Positions 7,570 to 17,183 of a stretch of 64,000 nt of DNA are shown here, piece by piece. A program made the position numbers and the translations under genes. This DNA comes from RI-153 sp963721725 (GTDB lineage: Bacteria; Chloroflexota; Anaerolineae; Caldilineales; Caldilineaceae). Positions within the stretch are counted from its first letter, which is position 1, and the number at the start of each line of letters is the position of its first letter. Location: assembly GCA_963721725.1 (NCBI GenBank), contig CAVRLX010000009.1:1-64000 (forward strand). The letters are read 5' to 3'. The notes below the pieces were generated by a model. That model had not been told where the DNA came from, did no database searches, and saw only the letters and a list, made by a program, of their open reading frames with translations.

Positions 7570-9464
7570 ACAACGAAGGTCTCTTTTTTCAAGCGTTTAT
7601 CTACCTCACCGCGGCTGTGGCTGCCGTGCCCATTGCCAAACGGCTGGGGCTGGGATCGGTGCTGGGCTATCTGCTGGCCGGGATCGTGATTGGGCCTTTT
7701 GTGTTGGGGCTGGTGGGCAGCGAAGGCCAAGATGTGATGCACTTTGCCGAGTTCGGCGTGGTGATGATGCTCTTTGTGGTGGGGCTGGAGCTAGAGCCGT
7801 CGCTGCTTTGGCGGTTGCGCGCGCCTATTTTGGGGCTGGGCGGGCTACAGGTCACGCTGACGACAGCGGCGGTGACAGGGATCGCCATGCTCTTGGGGCT
7901 GGCGTGGCAACCGGCTCTCGCCATCGGCATGACGCTGGCGCTTTCGTCCACGGCGATTGTGCTACAAACGCTCAACGAAAAGGGGCTGATGAAGAGTGCG
8001 GGCGGGCAGAGTTCGTTCGCCGTGCTGCTCTTCCAAGATATCGCCGTGATCCCCATGCTGGCGCTCTTCCCACTGCTGGCAACGGGGCACGGTGTGGATG
8101 ACGGCCACGGCGCAGAGGCAACCACACTGGTCGCCAGTCTGCCGCCGTGGGCACAAACGCTGGCTGTGTTGGGCGCGGTGGCCGCAGTGATCATTGGCGG
8201 GCGCTTTCTCGTCCGCCCGTTGCTGCGCATGATCGCCCAAACCCGCCTGCGCGAGATCTTCACGGCGGCGGCGTTGCTTCTTGTCGTGGGCATTGCCCTG
8301 CTCATGACAGCCGTGGGCCTTAGCCCTGCGCTGGGTACATTTTTGGCGGGTGTGGTTCTCGCCAACAGCGAATATCGCCATGAGTTGGAGAGCGACATTG
8401 ATCCATTCAAAGGACTATTGCTCGGCCTCTTTTTTATTGCCGTAGGCGCGTCGATTGATTTCGGCCTGATCTTTTCGCAGCCGTTGCTGATTTTTGGGCT
8501 GGTGATTGCGATTTTGGTGGTTAAATTTGCCGTGCTGTTTGCGCTTGCGCGAGGGTTTCGCCTGGGTCTGGATCAAAGCTTTCTGCTGGCCTTTGCGCTG
8601 CCACAAGTGGGTGAATTTGCCTTCGTGCTCTTCTCGTTTGCCAACCAGGAAGGCGTGCTGGAGACCACCATCACCAGCCCGCTGGTGGCCGTGGTCGCCC
8701 TCAGCATGGCGCTGACGCCGCTGCTCATGATCGTCAACGAAAAACTGATTCAGCCGCGCTTTGGCACGTTGGAGAAGTCCGCCCGTGAAGCGGATACGAT
8801 TGAAGAGGAAAGCCCAGTTTTGATCGCTGGTTTCGGCAGCTTTGGCTCCACGGTGGGACGGCTGCTCAAGGCCAACGGCGTGCAAACCACAGTGCTGGAC
8901 ATGGATTCGGATCGTGTGGATCTGCTGCGCCGGCTGGGATTGAAGGTCTACTACGGCGATGCCTCGCGCTATGATCTGCTGGAAACAGCCGGGGCTGCCC
9001 ATGCCAAACTGCTGGTGTTGGCGCTGGACAGCCCCGAAAAGACGCTGGAATTGGTTCACACCGCCCGCAAACATTTTCCGCATTTGAAGATTCTGGCGCG
9101 CGCCTTTGATTGGTCCGATGCCCACGGGCTGCTGGCTGCTGGCGTCACCCATGTCTATCGGCAATCGCTGGACACATCGCTGCGTATGGGAACCGATGCC
9201 CTGCAAGCGCTGGGCTTCCGCGCCTATCAATCGCAGCGCGCCGCCCAGAAATTCCTGCGCCATGATGAGGCGGCGTTGCACGAATTGACTGAACAGCGCG
9301 GCGACCGCGCCGAGTATATCAACGCGGCGCGGCAGCGGATTGAAGAGTTGGAACAGCTTTTGCTGGCCGATCTGGAAGATCTGGGCGAAGAGCGCGATCT
9401 GGGCTGGGATGCCGAAACGCTGCGCGCTGATTATGTGAAGTTGACGGCAGCAGAAGCAAAATGA
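7566..9464 (+). CDS. kefC: Glutathione-regulated potassium efflux antiporter, KefB/KefC type
   Basis: 632 residues. Residues 1-390 hold about 12 membrane segments of the CPA2 cation/proton antiporter family (HFAEFGVVMMLFVVGLELEP, FQDIAVIPML, HELESDIDPFKGLLLGLFF are family blocks). Residues about 415-530 are an RCK/TrkA-N domain (VLIAGFGSFGSTVGRLL, then a conserved D in VLDMDSDRVDLL), which binds nucleotide and, in KefC, glutathione adducts. A charged helical tail follows. The upstream KefF-like partner supports potassium efflux in response to electrophiles. The ATG at 7566 overlaps the kefF stop. Confidence 0.88.
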   Translation: MNNEGLFFQAFIYLTAAVAAVPIAKRLGLGSVLGYLLAGIVIGPFVLGLVGSEGQDVMHFAEFGVVMMLFVVGLELEPSLLWRLRAPILGLGGLQVTLTTAAVTGIAMLLGLAWQPALAIGMTLALSSTAIVLQTLNEKGLMKSAGGQSSFAVLLFQDIAVIPMLALFPLLATGHGVDDGHGAEATTLVASLPPWAQTLAVLGAVAAVIIGGRFLVRPLLRMIAQTRLREIFTAAALLLVVGIALLMTAVGLSPALGTFLAGVVLANSEYRHELESDIDPFKGLLLGLFFIAVGASIDFGLIFSQPLLIFGLVIAILVVKFAVLFALARGFRLGLDQSFLLAFALPQVGEFAFVLFSFANQEGVLETTITSPLVAVVALSMALTPLLMIVNEKLIQPRFGTLEKSAREADTIEEESPVLIAGFGSFGSTVGRLLKANGVQTTVLDMDSDRVDLLRRLGLKVYYGDASRYDLLETAGAAHAKLLVLALDSPEKTLELVHTARKHFPHLKILARAFDWSDAHGLLAAGVTHVYRQSLDTSLRMGTDALQALGFRAYQSQRAAQKFLRHDEAALHELTEQRGDRAEYINAARQRIEELEQLLLADLEDLGEERDLGWDAETLRADYVKLTAAEAK

Positions 9465-9474
9465 GAAAAATTTC

Positions 9475-9507
9475 GTTCCATCTCTCCATCTCTCAATCTC
9501 ATCCCAC
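9475..9507. repeat. Short 7-bp word tandem at convergent gene ends
   Basis: TCTCCAT, CTCTCAA and TCTCATC follow each other between the kefC stop and the end of the convergent aminotransferase gene. Too short to act as a terminator by itself. Confidence 0.35.
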
Positions 9508-10839
9508 CTGCTCCAGCGCTTCCGCCAAACTGCGATCAATCAAATCGCAAAGTTCGTCAATATCGGACTTTTCGGCGATGAGAGCCGGGGCCACGGCAAA
9601 CCACGAAGGATCAATACGCATGATCAGGCCGTTCTTGAGGGCCGTGCGTTTGAGCGCGTTGCCCAGGGCCGGGAAAGGCTGCATGGACTTTGTATCTTGC
9701 ACCAGTTCCACGCCGCGCAACATGCCCTTGCCGCGCACCTCGCGCACCACGCCATATTTTTTCAGATCGCCCAGCTTCTCCGTCAGGTAATCGCCCACAT
9801 CGCGCGCTTTTTGCACCAACTGCCCGGCTTCGATCTCTTCCAACACAGCCAGCCCCACGGCAGAGGCCAGCGGGTTGCCGGCGAAGGTGTGGCCGTGGGC
9901 AAACTGCACGTCATCCTCCAGCGCGCCATAAAACGCATCGGCCATATCTTCCCGCGCCATCATTGCGCCCAGGGGAATCACGCCGCTGGACAGCCCTTTG
10001 CCGCTGCAAATAATGTCCGGTGTGACGCCAAAAGTCTGGGCGGCGAACATGTTGCCCGTACGCGCAAAGCCGGTAATCACCTCGTCGAAGATCAGGATCA
10101 CGTTGTAGTGGTCGCAAACCTCGCGCAAAATCTGGAAGTACTCATCGGTGGGGGTGATGATGCCGCCGGTGTTGCCCACCGGCTCCACGATGATACCGGC
10201 CACGGTTTCGGGATCTTCGCTGATGATCACATCTTCGAACATGCGCGCGCAGAAGCGGTTACACTCCTCCCACGACGAAAAGCGGTCACGGTAATAGGTG
10301 GGCGGGAAAACTTTGAGAAATCCGCCCATCTGTGGCTCGAAGGGCGTTTTGCGCTTGCCTGTGCCGCTGGCCGCCATTGCCCCAAACGTGCCGCCGTGAT
10401 AGCCCTGGTAGCGGCTGATGAACTTGTATTTACCGGGATGGCCGGTCTGTTTGAAATATTGGCGGGTAAATTTCAGCGCCGCCTCCACCGATTCGGAGCC
10501 GCCGCTAAAGGGCTTGATAAAGTTCAGCGTGCCCGGCGTCACTTCGCCCAACTTTTCCACAAAGTCCAGAGTCACATCGGCCACGCCATGCAGGGGCGGC
10601 GCAAAGCTCATGATCTCCATCTGCTTGCGCATGGCCTCCAGCAGGCGCGGGTGGCCGTGGCCCAGCAGCGCCACAAAGATGCCGCCGATGGCGTCAAAAT
10701 AGCGCTTGCCCTCCACATCCCAATAATAGAGACCCTCGGCCCGCTCCACGATCAGCGGATTTTCCAAAAATTCTGAGGTCTGCCGATAGTCCACAAAGGT
10801 GTGTTTGAGCAGCCGTTGTCGTCGTTCGTCCAGGTGCAT
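9499..10839 (-). CDS. Class III aminotransferase
   Basis: 446 residues, full length for PLP-dependent fold-type I class III transaminases. Visible landmarks: YYWDVEGKRYFDAIGG at the N-terminus, SGGSESVEAALKFTRQY (phosphate cup), YHGGTFGAMAASG, LIFDEVITGFARTG with the PLP-ring aspartate, and the Schiff-base lysine in ICSGKGLSSG. Members act on omega-amino acids, amines or 4-aminobutyrate with pyruvate or 2-oxoglutarate; the sequence does not fix the substrate. It precedes a gene for an M20 peptidase on the same strand order (the peptidase is upstream), separated by a heptad-repeat hairpin. Confidence 0.88.
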   Translation of the reverse strand: MHLDERRQRLLKHTFVDYRQTSEFLENPLIVERAEGLYYWDVEGKRYFDAIGGIFVALLGHGHPRLLEAMRKQMEIMSFAPPLHGVADVTLDFVEKLGEVTPGTLNFIKPFSGGSESVEAALKFTRQYFKQTGHPGKYKFISRYQGYHGGTFGAMAASGTGKRKTPFEPQMGGFLKVFPPTYYRDRFSSWEECNRFCARMFEDVIISEDPETVAGIIVEPVGNTGGIITPTDEYFQILREVCDHYNVILIFDEVITGFARTGNMFAAQTFGVTPDIICSGKGLSSGVIPLGAMMAREDMADAFYGALEDDVQFAHGHTFAGNPLASAVGLAVLEEIEAGQLVQKARDVGDYLTEKLGDLKKYGVVREVRGKGMLRGVELVQDTKSMQPFPALGNALKRTALKNGLIMRIDPSWFAVAPALIAEKSDIDELCDLIDRSLAEALEQVG

Positions 10840-10905
10840 GGTGACTCCTTAAAGGTTGAAATTGTCAGGTAATCAAATGATTTTGACATTCTTCTTGGGC
10901 GTAGA

Positions 10906-10956
10906 TGTGATTGGGTGATTGAGTGATTTTTAGAATCACCCAGTCACCCAATCACT
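10906..10956. repeat. 7-bp word tandem forming an inverted repeat
   Basis: Arm 1 (10906-10927) reads GTGATTG GGTGATT GAGTGAT; arm 2 (10935-10956) is its near complement, AATCACC CAGTCAC CCAATCAC. The M20 peptidase stop codon lies inside arm 2. It could form a hairpin that ends or stabilises transcripts between two minus-strand genes. Confidence 0.7.
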
Positions 10957-12130
10957 TTCCACAAAACCCCACCGCTGTCAGCGCGTAGACCTGTGCCACG
11001 CGCACCAACTCAGCCACGGGCACGCGCTCGTTCAAGGTATGCGCGCCGGTGGCTGCCGGTCCGTGGGTGAGGGCAGGGATGCCTGCCAGCGCCGCAAAGG
11101 TGTTGCCGTCGTCCACAAAGGGCTTGCCGCCAAAGGGCAAAGCGTTCCCGGTTACGGCAGTATGGGCAGATTGAAAGGCCGCCACAATGGGAGCCGCAGC
11201 ATCAATGCGGAAGGCATCGCCTTGAATGTCCAGATCCACTTCAATCTGCGTCGTGCTGCGCTGGGCTGCCTCTTGCAACATGGCTTCCAGTTCTGCGCGC
11301 ACGGCTTCACCGCTGCCCGGTGTGATCCAGCGCCGTGTGCCGTTAAGGGTGCAAACCAGGGGCGATTGGTTGTAGATCTCGCCTGATTGGATGCGACCGA
11401 CGAAGATAGAATCGTGACCGGCGTGGGGATCGGTATTCTGCGAAAGTTCGTTGTGTAGATGGCGAAAGCGCACAACGAGATCCGCGCCTGTGCCCAGCAC
11501 ATCGGGCAGATTCTCCGGGCGCAACACCTCGTGGACCGGTTCGCCCTCACGCCGGATGCGGATCTCGAAGATGCCCATGCCACGGCCGGCCAGGGGCAGA
11601 AAGTCGGCTAGATATTCGGGCAACAACACGGCATCGCCCACATACCCCTCACGGATCAGAGCGCGCACCTGACGCCGATCCCCCCACGGCCCTTCGTGGT
11701 GATCGTGCGCCGTGAGCAAAATGCCGCCGCCGGGCAAAGTTTCAGTCTCGCGCAGCACGCGCAACGCTTCCACAAAGGCGGCAATACCCCCTTTCATGTC
11801 CGATGACCCGGAGCCGTAAAGAGTGCCATCCTCATGGCGAGGCGGCACAAAGGGCAGATGCACCGTGTCCAAATGGCCGTCGAATTGCAGGGTGCGGCCC
11901 GGCTTGCCCGTCTCAAAGCGCACGGCGACGGCGGGCGCTTCGGGCCAATCCGCCACGGGGCGCGCCACGGCGAAGCCATCCGCGGCCAGAATCTCGGCCA
12001 GCCGATCCGCCACGGCCCCGGCACTGCGCGTGGGGCTGGGGATCTCGATGAGCGCCAGGGCCGTCTCCACCAAGCGGTCGGCGTTTACGGTCTGGGCGAT
12101 CTGAGCAGTTACAGAGTCTAGAAGCTTCAT
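10952..12130 (-). CDS. M20 family metallopeptidase (ArgE/DapE-like)
   Basis: 392 residues. Di-zinc ligands of the M20 family are visible: LQFDGHLDTVHLP (first histidine and following aspartate), YGSGSSDMKGGIAAF (bridging aspartate), LTAHDHHEGPWGD (catalytic glutamate) and GPAATGAHTLNERVP near the C-terminus (last histidine). The lid domain lies between. Such enzymes hydrolyse N-acyl amino acids or succinyl-diaminopimelate; the clade with HDHHEGPWG is uncharacterised to my knowledge. It lies directly upstream of the aminotransferase on the same strand, consistent with stepwise breakdown of an acylated amine or amino acid. Confidence 0.85.
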   Translation of the reverse strand: MKLLDSVTAQIAQTVNADRLVETALALIEIPSPTRSAGAVADRLAEILAADGFAVARPVADWPEAPAVAVRFETGKPGRTLQFDGHLDTVHLPFVPPRHEDGTLYGSGSSDMKGGIAAFVEALRVLRETETLPGGGILLTAHDHHEGPWGDRRQVRALIREGYVGDAVLLPEYLADFLPLAGRGMGIFEIRIRREGEPVHEVLRPENLPDVLGTGADLVVRFRHLHNELSQNTDPHAGHDSIFVGRIQSGEIYNQSPLVCTLNGTRRWITPGSGEAVRAELEAMLQEAAQRSTTQIEVDLDIQGDAFRIDAAAPIVAAFQSAHTAVTGNALPFGGKPFVDDGNTFAALAGIPALTHGPAATGAHTLNERVPVAELVRVAQVYALTAVGFCGK

Positions 12131-12210
12131 AGCGATCTACATCCTCTCTGGCAAATCCAAAAGAGCTGTAACCATGGATAGAAGGGAAGACGGATAAAAG
12201 TTTCATCTGT

Positions 12211-12305
12211 GGTAGCTATACCGATCTAGGGGGCGACGCACTCGCCACAAAGGCTTTTCAAGACCAAGCTACTCTTGGCGAGTGCGTCGCACCTGTACAG
12301 TTACG
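12211..12305 (-). repeat. Family-1 palindromic repeat, copy A (inverted)
   Basis: On the minus strand it reads GTAACTGTACAGGTGCGACG at the left and CTAGATCGGTATAGCTACC at the right, with arms GGTGCGACGCACTCGCC and GGCGAGTGCGTCGC. It lies in the divergent gap between the M20 peptidase and the HemL-like gene. Confidence 0.85.
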
Positions 12306-12420
12306 ACCTGTGTTCTCTTCCATCCGTGTTTACAAAAAATCGGGTGGCTGCCAAGCATGGGGTGGCAGGCAGAAAAATAGTACGCTATCATGCAGGAATG
12401 TGCAATCGTATCCCCAAAAG

Positions 12421-12491
12421 ATAGAACGCGGATTGAGCGCATGGAAAATAAATCCGAGAAATCCGCCCAATCCGCGTCATCCGCATTCTAT
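12421..12491. repeat. 9-bp tandem inside an inverted repeat
   Basis: ATCCGAGAA, ATCCGCCCA, ATCCGCGTC and ATCCGCATT run head to tail at 12452-12487. The outer 13 bp (ATAGAACGCGGAT and ATCCGCATTCTAT) are nearly complementary, so the unit can fold. It ends 18 bp before the HemL-like gene. The rest of the 12131-12509 gap holds only the family-1 repeat. Confidence 0.6.
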
Positions 12492-12509
12492 CGCTGACAG
12501 GAGACCTCT

Positions 12510-13789
<1,280 letters not shown>

Positions 13790-13811
<22 letters not shown>

Positions 13812-13891
13812 ACGAAGGTTACCTGCGACCCCCTTATAGAGGAGACCGCGAAAACTTACTGCAATGCTTCGTTCGTCTTCCGTCTATCGTC
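13790..13891. repeat. 7-bp word tandem pair flanking a short spacer
   Basis: Arm 1 at 13794-13817 reads GACGGAA GACGATA GACGAAG; arm 2 at 13866-13891 is built from the complementary words (CGTCTTC CGTCTAT CGTC) but in permuted order. The two arms can pair in part. Arm 1 overlaps the HemL-like stop codon. Confidence 0.65.
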
Positions 13892-13950
13892 AAGAAACAC
13901 TACCTCAAGCAATACTACGTCAAGCAATACTACGTCAAGCAATACCACAA
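13891..13950 (+). repeat. Four tandem 15-bp units
   Basis: CAAGCAATACTACGT occurs twice exactly (13906-13935), flanked by two diverged units. It sits 13 bp before the aldo/keto reductase start. Confidence 0.8.
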
Positions 13951-13962
13951 AAGGACACTCCC

Positions 13963-14956
13963 ATGCCATACACCCCTTCCGCCACCCGCTACGACGCCAT
14001 GCGCTACAACCGTGTGGGGCGCAGTGGACTGAAACTCCCGGCGATTTCGCTGGGTCTGTGGCACAACTTCGGCGGCGTGGATACGCTGGAAAATGGCCGC
14101 GCCATCATCCGCCGTGCCTTTGATCTGGGCATCACCCACTTTGATCTTGCCAACAACTATGGGCCGCCGCCGGGATCGGCAGAGGAGACCTTTAGCAAAG
14201 TTTTGCACAGTGATCTGGCCGGCCATCGCGACGAGTTGATCATCTCCACCAAAGCCGGCTATCGCATGTGGGCGGGGCCATACGGCGAATGGGGATCGCG
14301 CAAGTATCTCATTTCCAGCCTGGACCAAAGCCTGAAACGCATGGGGCTGGACTATGTGGACATTTTCTATCATCATCGCCCGGACCCCGACACGCCGCTG
14401 GAAGAGACCATGACCGCGCTGGATTATGCTGTGCGTTCTGGGCGTGCGCTCTATGTGGGCATCTCCAACTATCAACCGGAACAGACCCGGCAAGCGGCGC
14501 GCATTTTACGCGAGCTGGGCACGCCTTGCCTGATCCATCAGCCGTCGTACAGTATGTTCAACCGCTGGATCGAAGATGGCTTGCTCGAAACATTAGAAGC
14601 CGAAGGCATCGGCACGATTCCCTTCTCGCCGCTGGCCCAGGGATTGCTGACCAACAAATATCTGGGCGGCATCCCCGACGATTCGCGCGCGGCCAAGCCG
14701 CATGGCTTTCTCAAGCCAGATCGGATCACCGATGAAAAACTGAGCCAAGTACAGCGGCTCAACGAAATTGCCCAAAGCCGCGGGCAGACACTGGCCCAAA
14801 TGGCGCTGGCCTGGGTGTTGCGACACTCCGTGGTCACCTCGGCCTTGATCTGGGGCCAGCCGCCCGGCGCAGATCGACGACAGCGTGGGCGCGCTGCAAA
14901 ATCTTGCGTTTAGCGCCGACGAGTTGCAACAAATTGAAGTCATTCTGCAAGGCTGA
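13963..14956 (+). CDS. Aldo/keto reductase, YghZ type (one inserted base at 14851)
   Basis: 330 residues after dropping an extra T at 14851, which restores LIGASRPAQIDDSVGAL to the C-terminus. Catalytic tetrad residues are visible: D and Y in HFDLANNYGPPPG, K in IISTKAGYRMWAG and H in DIFYHHRPDPDTP. YghZ-like enzymes reduce L-glyceraldehyde 3-phosphate or methylglyoxal-type aldehydes with NADPH; related proteins are potassium-channel beta-subunit-like. The ATG at 13963 follows AAAAGGA. It precedes a 2-hydroxyacid dehydrogenase gene by about 80 bp with a heptad hairpin between. Confidence 0.86.
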
Positions 14957-14960
14957 TAAC

Positions 14961-15009
14961 TGTATTGCGTGTTGCGTATCATGCAACCGCTGTACGCAAC
15001 ACGCAATAT
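14961..15009. repeat. 7-bp word tandem with inverted arms
   Basis: TATTGCG TGTTGCG TATCATG at 14962-14982 faces ACGCAACACGCAATA at 14995-15009, giving a stem of about 14 bp. It follows the corrected stop of the aldo/keto reductase and could serve as a transcript end. Confidence 0.65.
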
Positions 15010-15038
15010 GCCATCCCATCCCCCAAGGAAAGATTGCC

Positions 15039-16002
15039 ATGAAAACCATTCTCATCGGTCTGGGCAACGACCGATTCTACCCGGAATTTTTGCAAGAAGT
15101 GCAGGCGCTGGCTCCTGATTATCGGGTGCTGCACACACAAGATCGCGCTGAAATTGAAACGGTGATTGACGAAATCGAAATCGTGGCTGGGGATCTGCCG
15201 CGCGCGCTGCTGCCGCAGGCCAAAAATCTGCGCTGGATGCAACAATGGGGCGCTGGGGTCGATTGGCTGATGCGCCATCCTGAAGCCGCCGACCTGCCCT
15301 TTGTGTTGACCAATGCATCGGGGGTCCATGCCATTCCGATTACTGAGCATATTTTTGCTTTCCTTTTGAACCTGGGGCGCGCCTTTCACCGCTCCATGCG
15401 CGCCCAGGTTCGCCATGAATGGGCCAAGATCCCCGGTGAGGAACTCTTTGAAGTCTGGCACAAGACGATGGTGCTGGTGGGCGTAGGTGCGATTGGGGCA
15501 CAGACAGCAAAGCTGGCCGAGGCGATGGAGATGCACGTCATCGGTGTGCGCCGTGATCCCAGCGAAAGCGTGCCGGGGGTGGCGCGCATGGTGGGACCCG
15601 ATCAACTGCTGGCCGTGTTGCCCGAAGCCGATTTTGTGGTGATCACCTTGCCGCTGACCCACGAAACCGAGGGCATGGTTGGCGCACGCGAGCTGCCGCG
15701 CTATGAAGCCCAGCGCCATCATCGTCAACATTGGCCGCGGCCCGATCATTGATCAAGCGGCGCTGATCCACGCCCTTCAAGCCGGCTGGATTGCCGGGGC
15801 GGGTCTGGACGTCACCGACCCGGAGCCGCTGCCCGCCGATTCTCCGCTGTGGGATCTGCCCAACGTGATCATCACGCCGCACTATTCAGGGGCCACGCCG
15901 CATTATAACGAGCGCGCCTTTGCCATTTTTGTGGAAAATCTTAGACGCCACCTGGCGCATGAACCCCTCACCAATGTGGTGGATAAAAAACTGGGCTACT
16001 AA
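15039..16002 (+). CDS. D-isomer-specific 2-hydroxyacid dehydrogenase (frame break near 15692)
   Basis: About 320 residues after removing an extra C in CTGCCGCGC near 15692. The Rossmann motif is VGVGAIGAQTAKLAEAM; the NAD-domain catalytic residues are R in IVNIGRGPIID, E in DVTDPEPLPADSP and H in ITPHYSGATPHYN. The family reduces 2-oxoacids to D-2-hydroxyacids or the reverse (lactate, glycerate, phosphoglycerate). The exact substrate is not readable. It is the last gene of the run starting with the HemL-like protein. Confidence 0.86.
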
Positions 16003-16066
16003 TTTGCGATAATGCTCATATACAAACCTCTTATATCAGAGTAATGTAAGGGACTAATTTGATATT

Positions 16067-16142
16067 CATAGACGAAGCAGCGCGCAAAGGAACAATTTCT
16101 GCTCCTTGAAACATCTCCTCGTGTGCTGCTGCGCAGTATAAT
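16067..16142 (+). repeat. Family-2 palindromic repeat, copy 2
   Basis: Arms contain GAAGCAGCGCGCAAAGG and TCGTGTGCTGCTGCGC; the right end carries TATAAT at 16138-16143, 18 bp before the lipoprotein start. The element could therefore provide part of that gene's promoter or its leader hairpin. Confidence 0.7.
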
Positions 16143-16160
16143 TCGGGAGACAAGACTCAC

Positions 16161-17183
16161 ATGGCTCGAATTACCCGCCTCACCCTCCGCTGTCGTCGTA
16201 CCCTCTGTGTAACCGCGCTTCTATGGTTTGGGATGCTCTTGATGGCGGGCTGTGCCACAGCCACCCTAGCCCCTCGAGAACTGACGCCACTGACCGTACA
16301 GCTTCGTTGGATACACGATGCCCAGTTTGCCGGTTTCTATATAGCTGAGCAACGGGGCTATTATGCCGAAGAAGGATTGGCAGTTACCTTCCGCGAAGGG
16401 GGGACACGCATCAATCCCATTAACGTGGTGCTGGCAGGCGAGGCGGACTTTGGCATAAATGCTGCCGAGATATTAATTCTGGCACGCGCCGACGAGAAGC
16501 CCGTGCGCGCGGTGGCAACCATCTACCGGCGCAACCCGCTGGTCTTTCTAACGCTGGCCGATTCGGGGATTACCCGTCCGCAGCAATTTGCTGGCAAAAA
16601 GGTGCGGCTGTCGCTGGGCGACAGAACCACCTTTTACGCCATGATGGCTCAGGTGGGCGTCACGCCGGATCAGATTACCGAGGTTGATCTGCCTTCAGAT
16701 CCCGATCTTTTTGCCACAGGCGAGGTTCCTGTGTGGAGCGGCTATCTTACTTCGCTGGCGGTGGCGATCCAGCGGGCCGGGCATGAGATCAACATTATCT
16801 TCCCCGACGATTACGGGGTCCATTTTTATGCAGACACACTTTTTACCACCGATGAATTTTTGGCAAGCAACCCCGATCTGGCGTTGCGGTTTGTGCGGGC
16901 TACCCTCAAAGGCTGGACGTATGCCATCGAGAACCCTAATGAATCGGGCGAGGCGGTGGCGCACTATGACCCAGCGTCTGATGTGGCGCTCTCCAACGAG
17001 AAGATGGTTGCCAGCATCCCGTTGATCAACACTGGAGTCGATCCGATTGGGTGGATGCGCCCGGAAGAGTGGGAAGAAATGGCCGTCACCCTGCGCGGGC
17101 AATCGATCTTGACACGCACAGTCACCGTGAGTGATGTCTATACACTCGACATCTTGTCGCAAATCTATCGTCATAATGATTAA
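16161..17183 (+). CDS. NMT1/THI5-like periplasmic binding lipoprotein
   Basis: 340 residues. A signal peptide with lipobox LMAGC (cysteine near residue 31) indicates an anchored lipoprotein. LTPLTVQLRWIHDAQFAGFY, then AEQRGYYAEEGLAVTF, is the start of the NMT1/THI5 pyrimidine-precursor binding family (ThiY); LAGEADFGINAAE follows. No permease or ATPase gene adjoins. Instead the stop codon overlaps the start of a sensor kinase by 8 bp. This suggests the protein senses its ligand for the kinase rather than feeding an ABC importer. Confidence 0.82.
   Translation: MARITRLTLRCRRTLCVTALLWFGMLLMAGCATATLAPRELTPLTVQLRWIHDAQFAGFYIAEQRGYYAEEGLAVTFREGGTRINPINVVLAGEADFGINAAEILILARADEKPVRAVATIYRRNPLVFLTLADSGITRPQQFAGKKVRLSLGDRTTFYAMMAQVGVTPDQITEVDLPSDPDLFATGEVPVWSGYLTSLAVAIQRAGHEINIIFPDDYGVHFYADTLFTTDEFLASNPDLALRFVRATLKGWTYAIENPNESGEAVAHYDPASDVALSNEKMVASIPLINTGVDPIGWMRPEEWEEMAVTLRGQSILTRTVTVSDVYTLDILSQIYRHND

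Noticed and set aside
6957..9464. A single 835-residue frame joining a KefF-like oxidoreductase to KefC
   Set aside because: The join appears only because of one extra base near 7446. Correcting it gives a normal KefF end (MYHHLLTVLHEDQ to the stop at 7569) and an ATGA overlap with a normal KefC start.
9697..10776. A 359-codon plus-strand open frame opposite the class III aminotransferase
   Set aside because: Mirror of the real gene; histidine- and alanine-rich without any domain.
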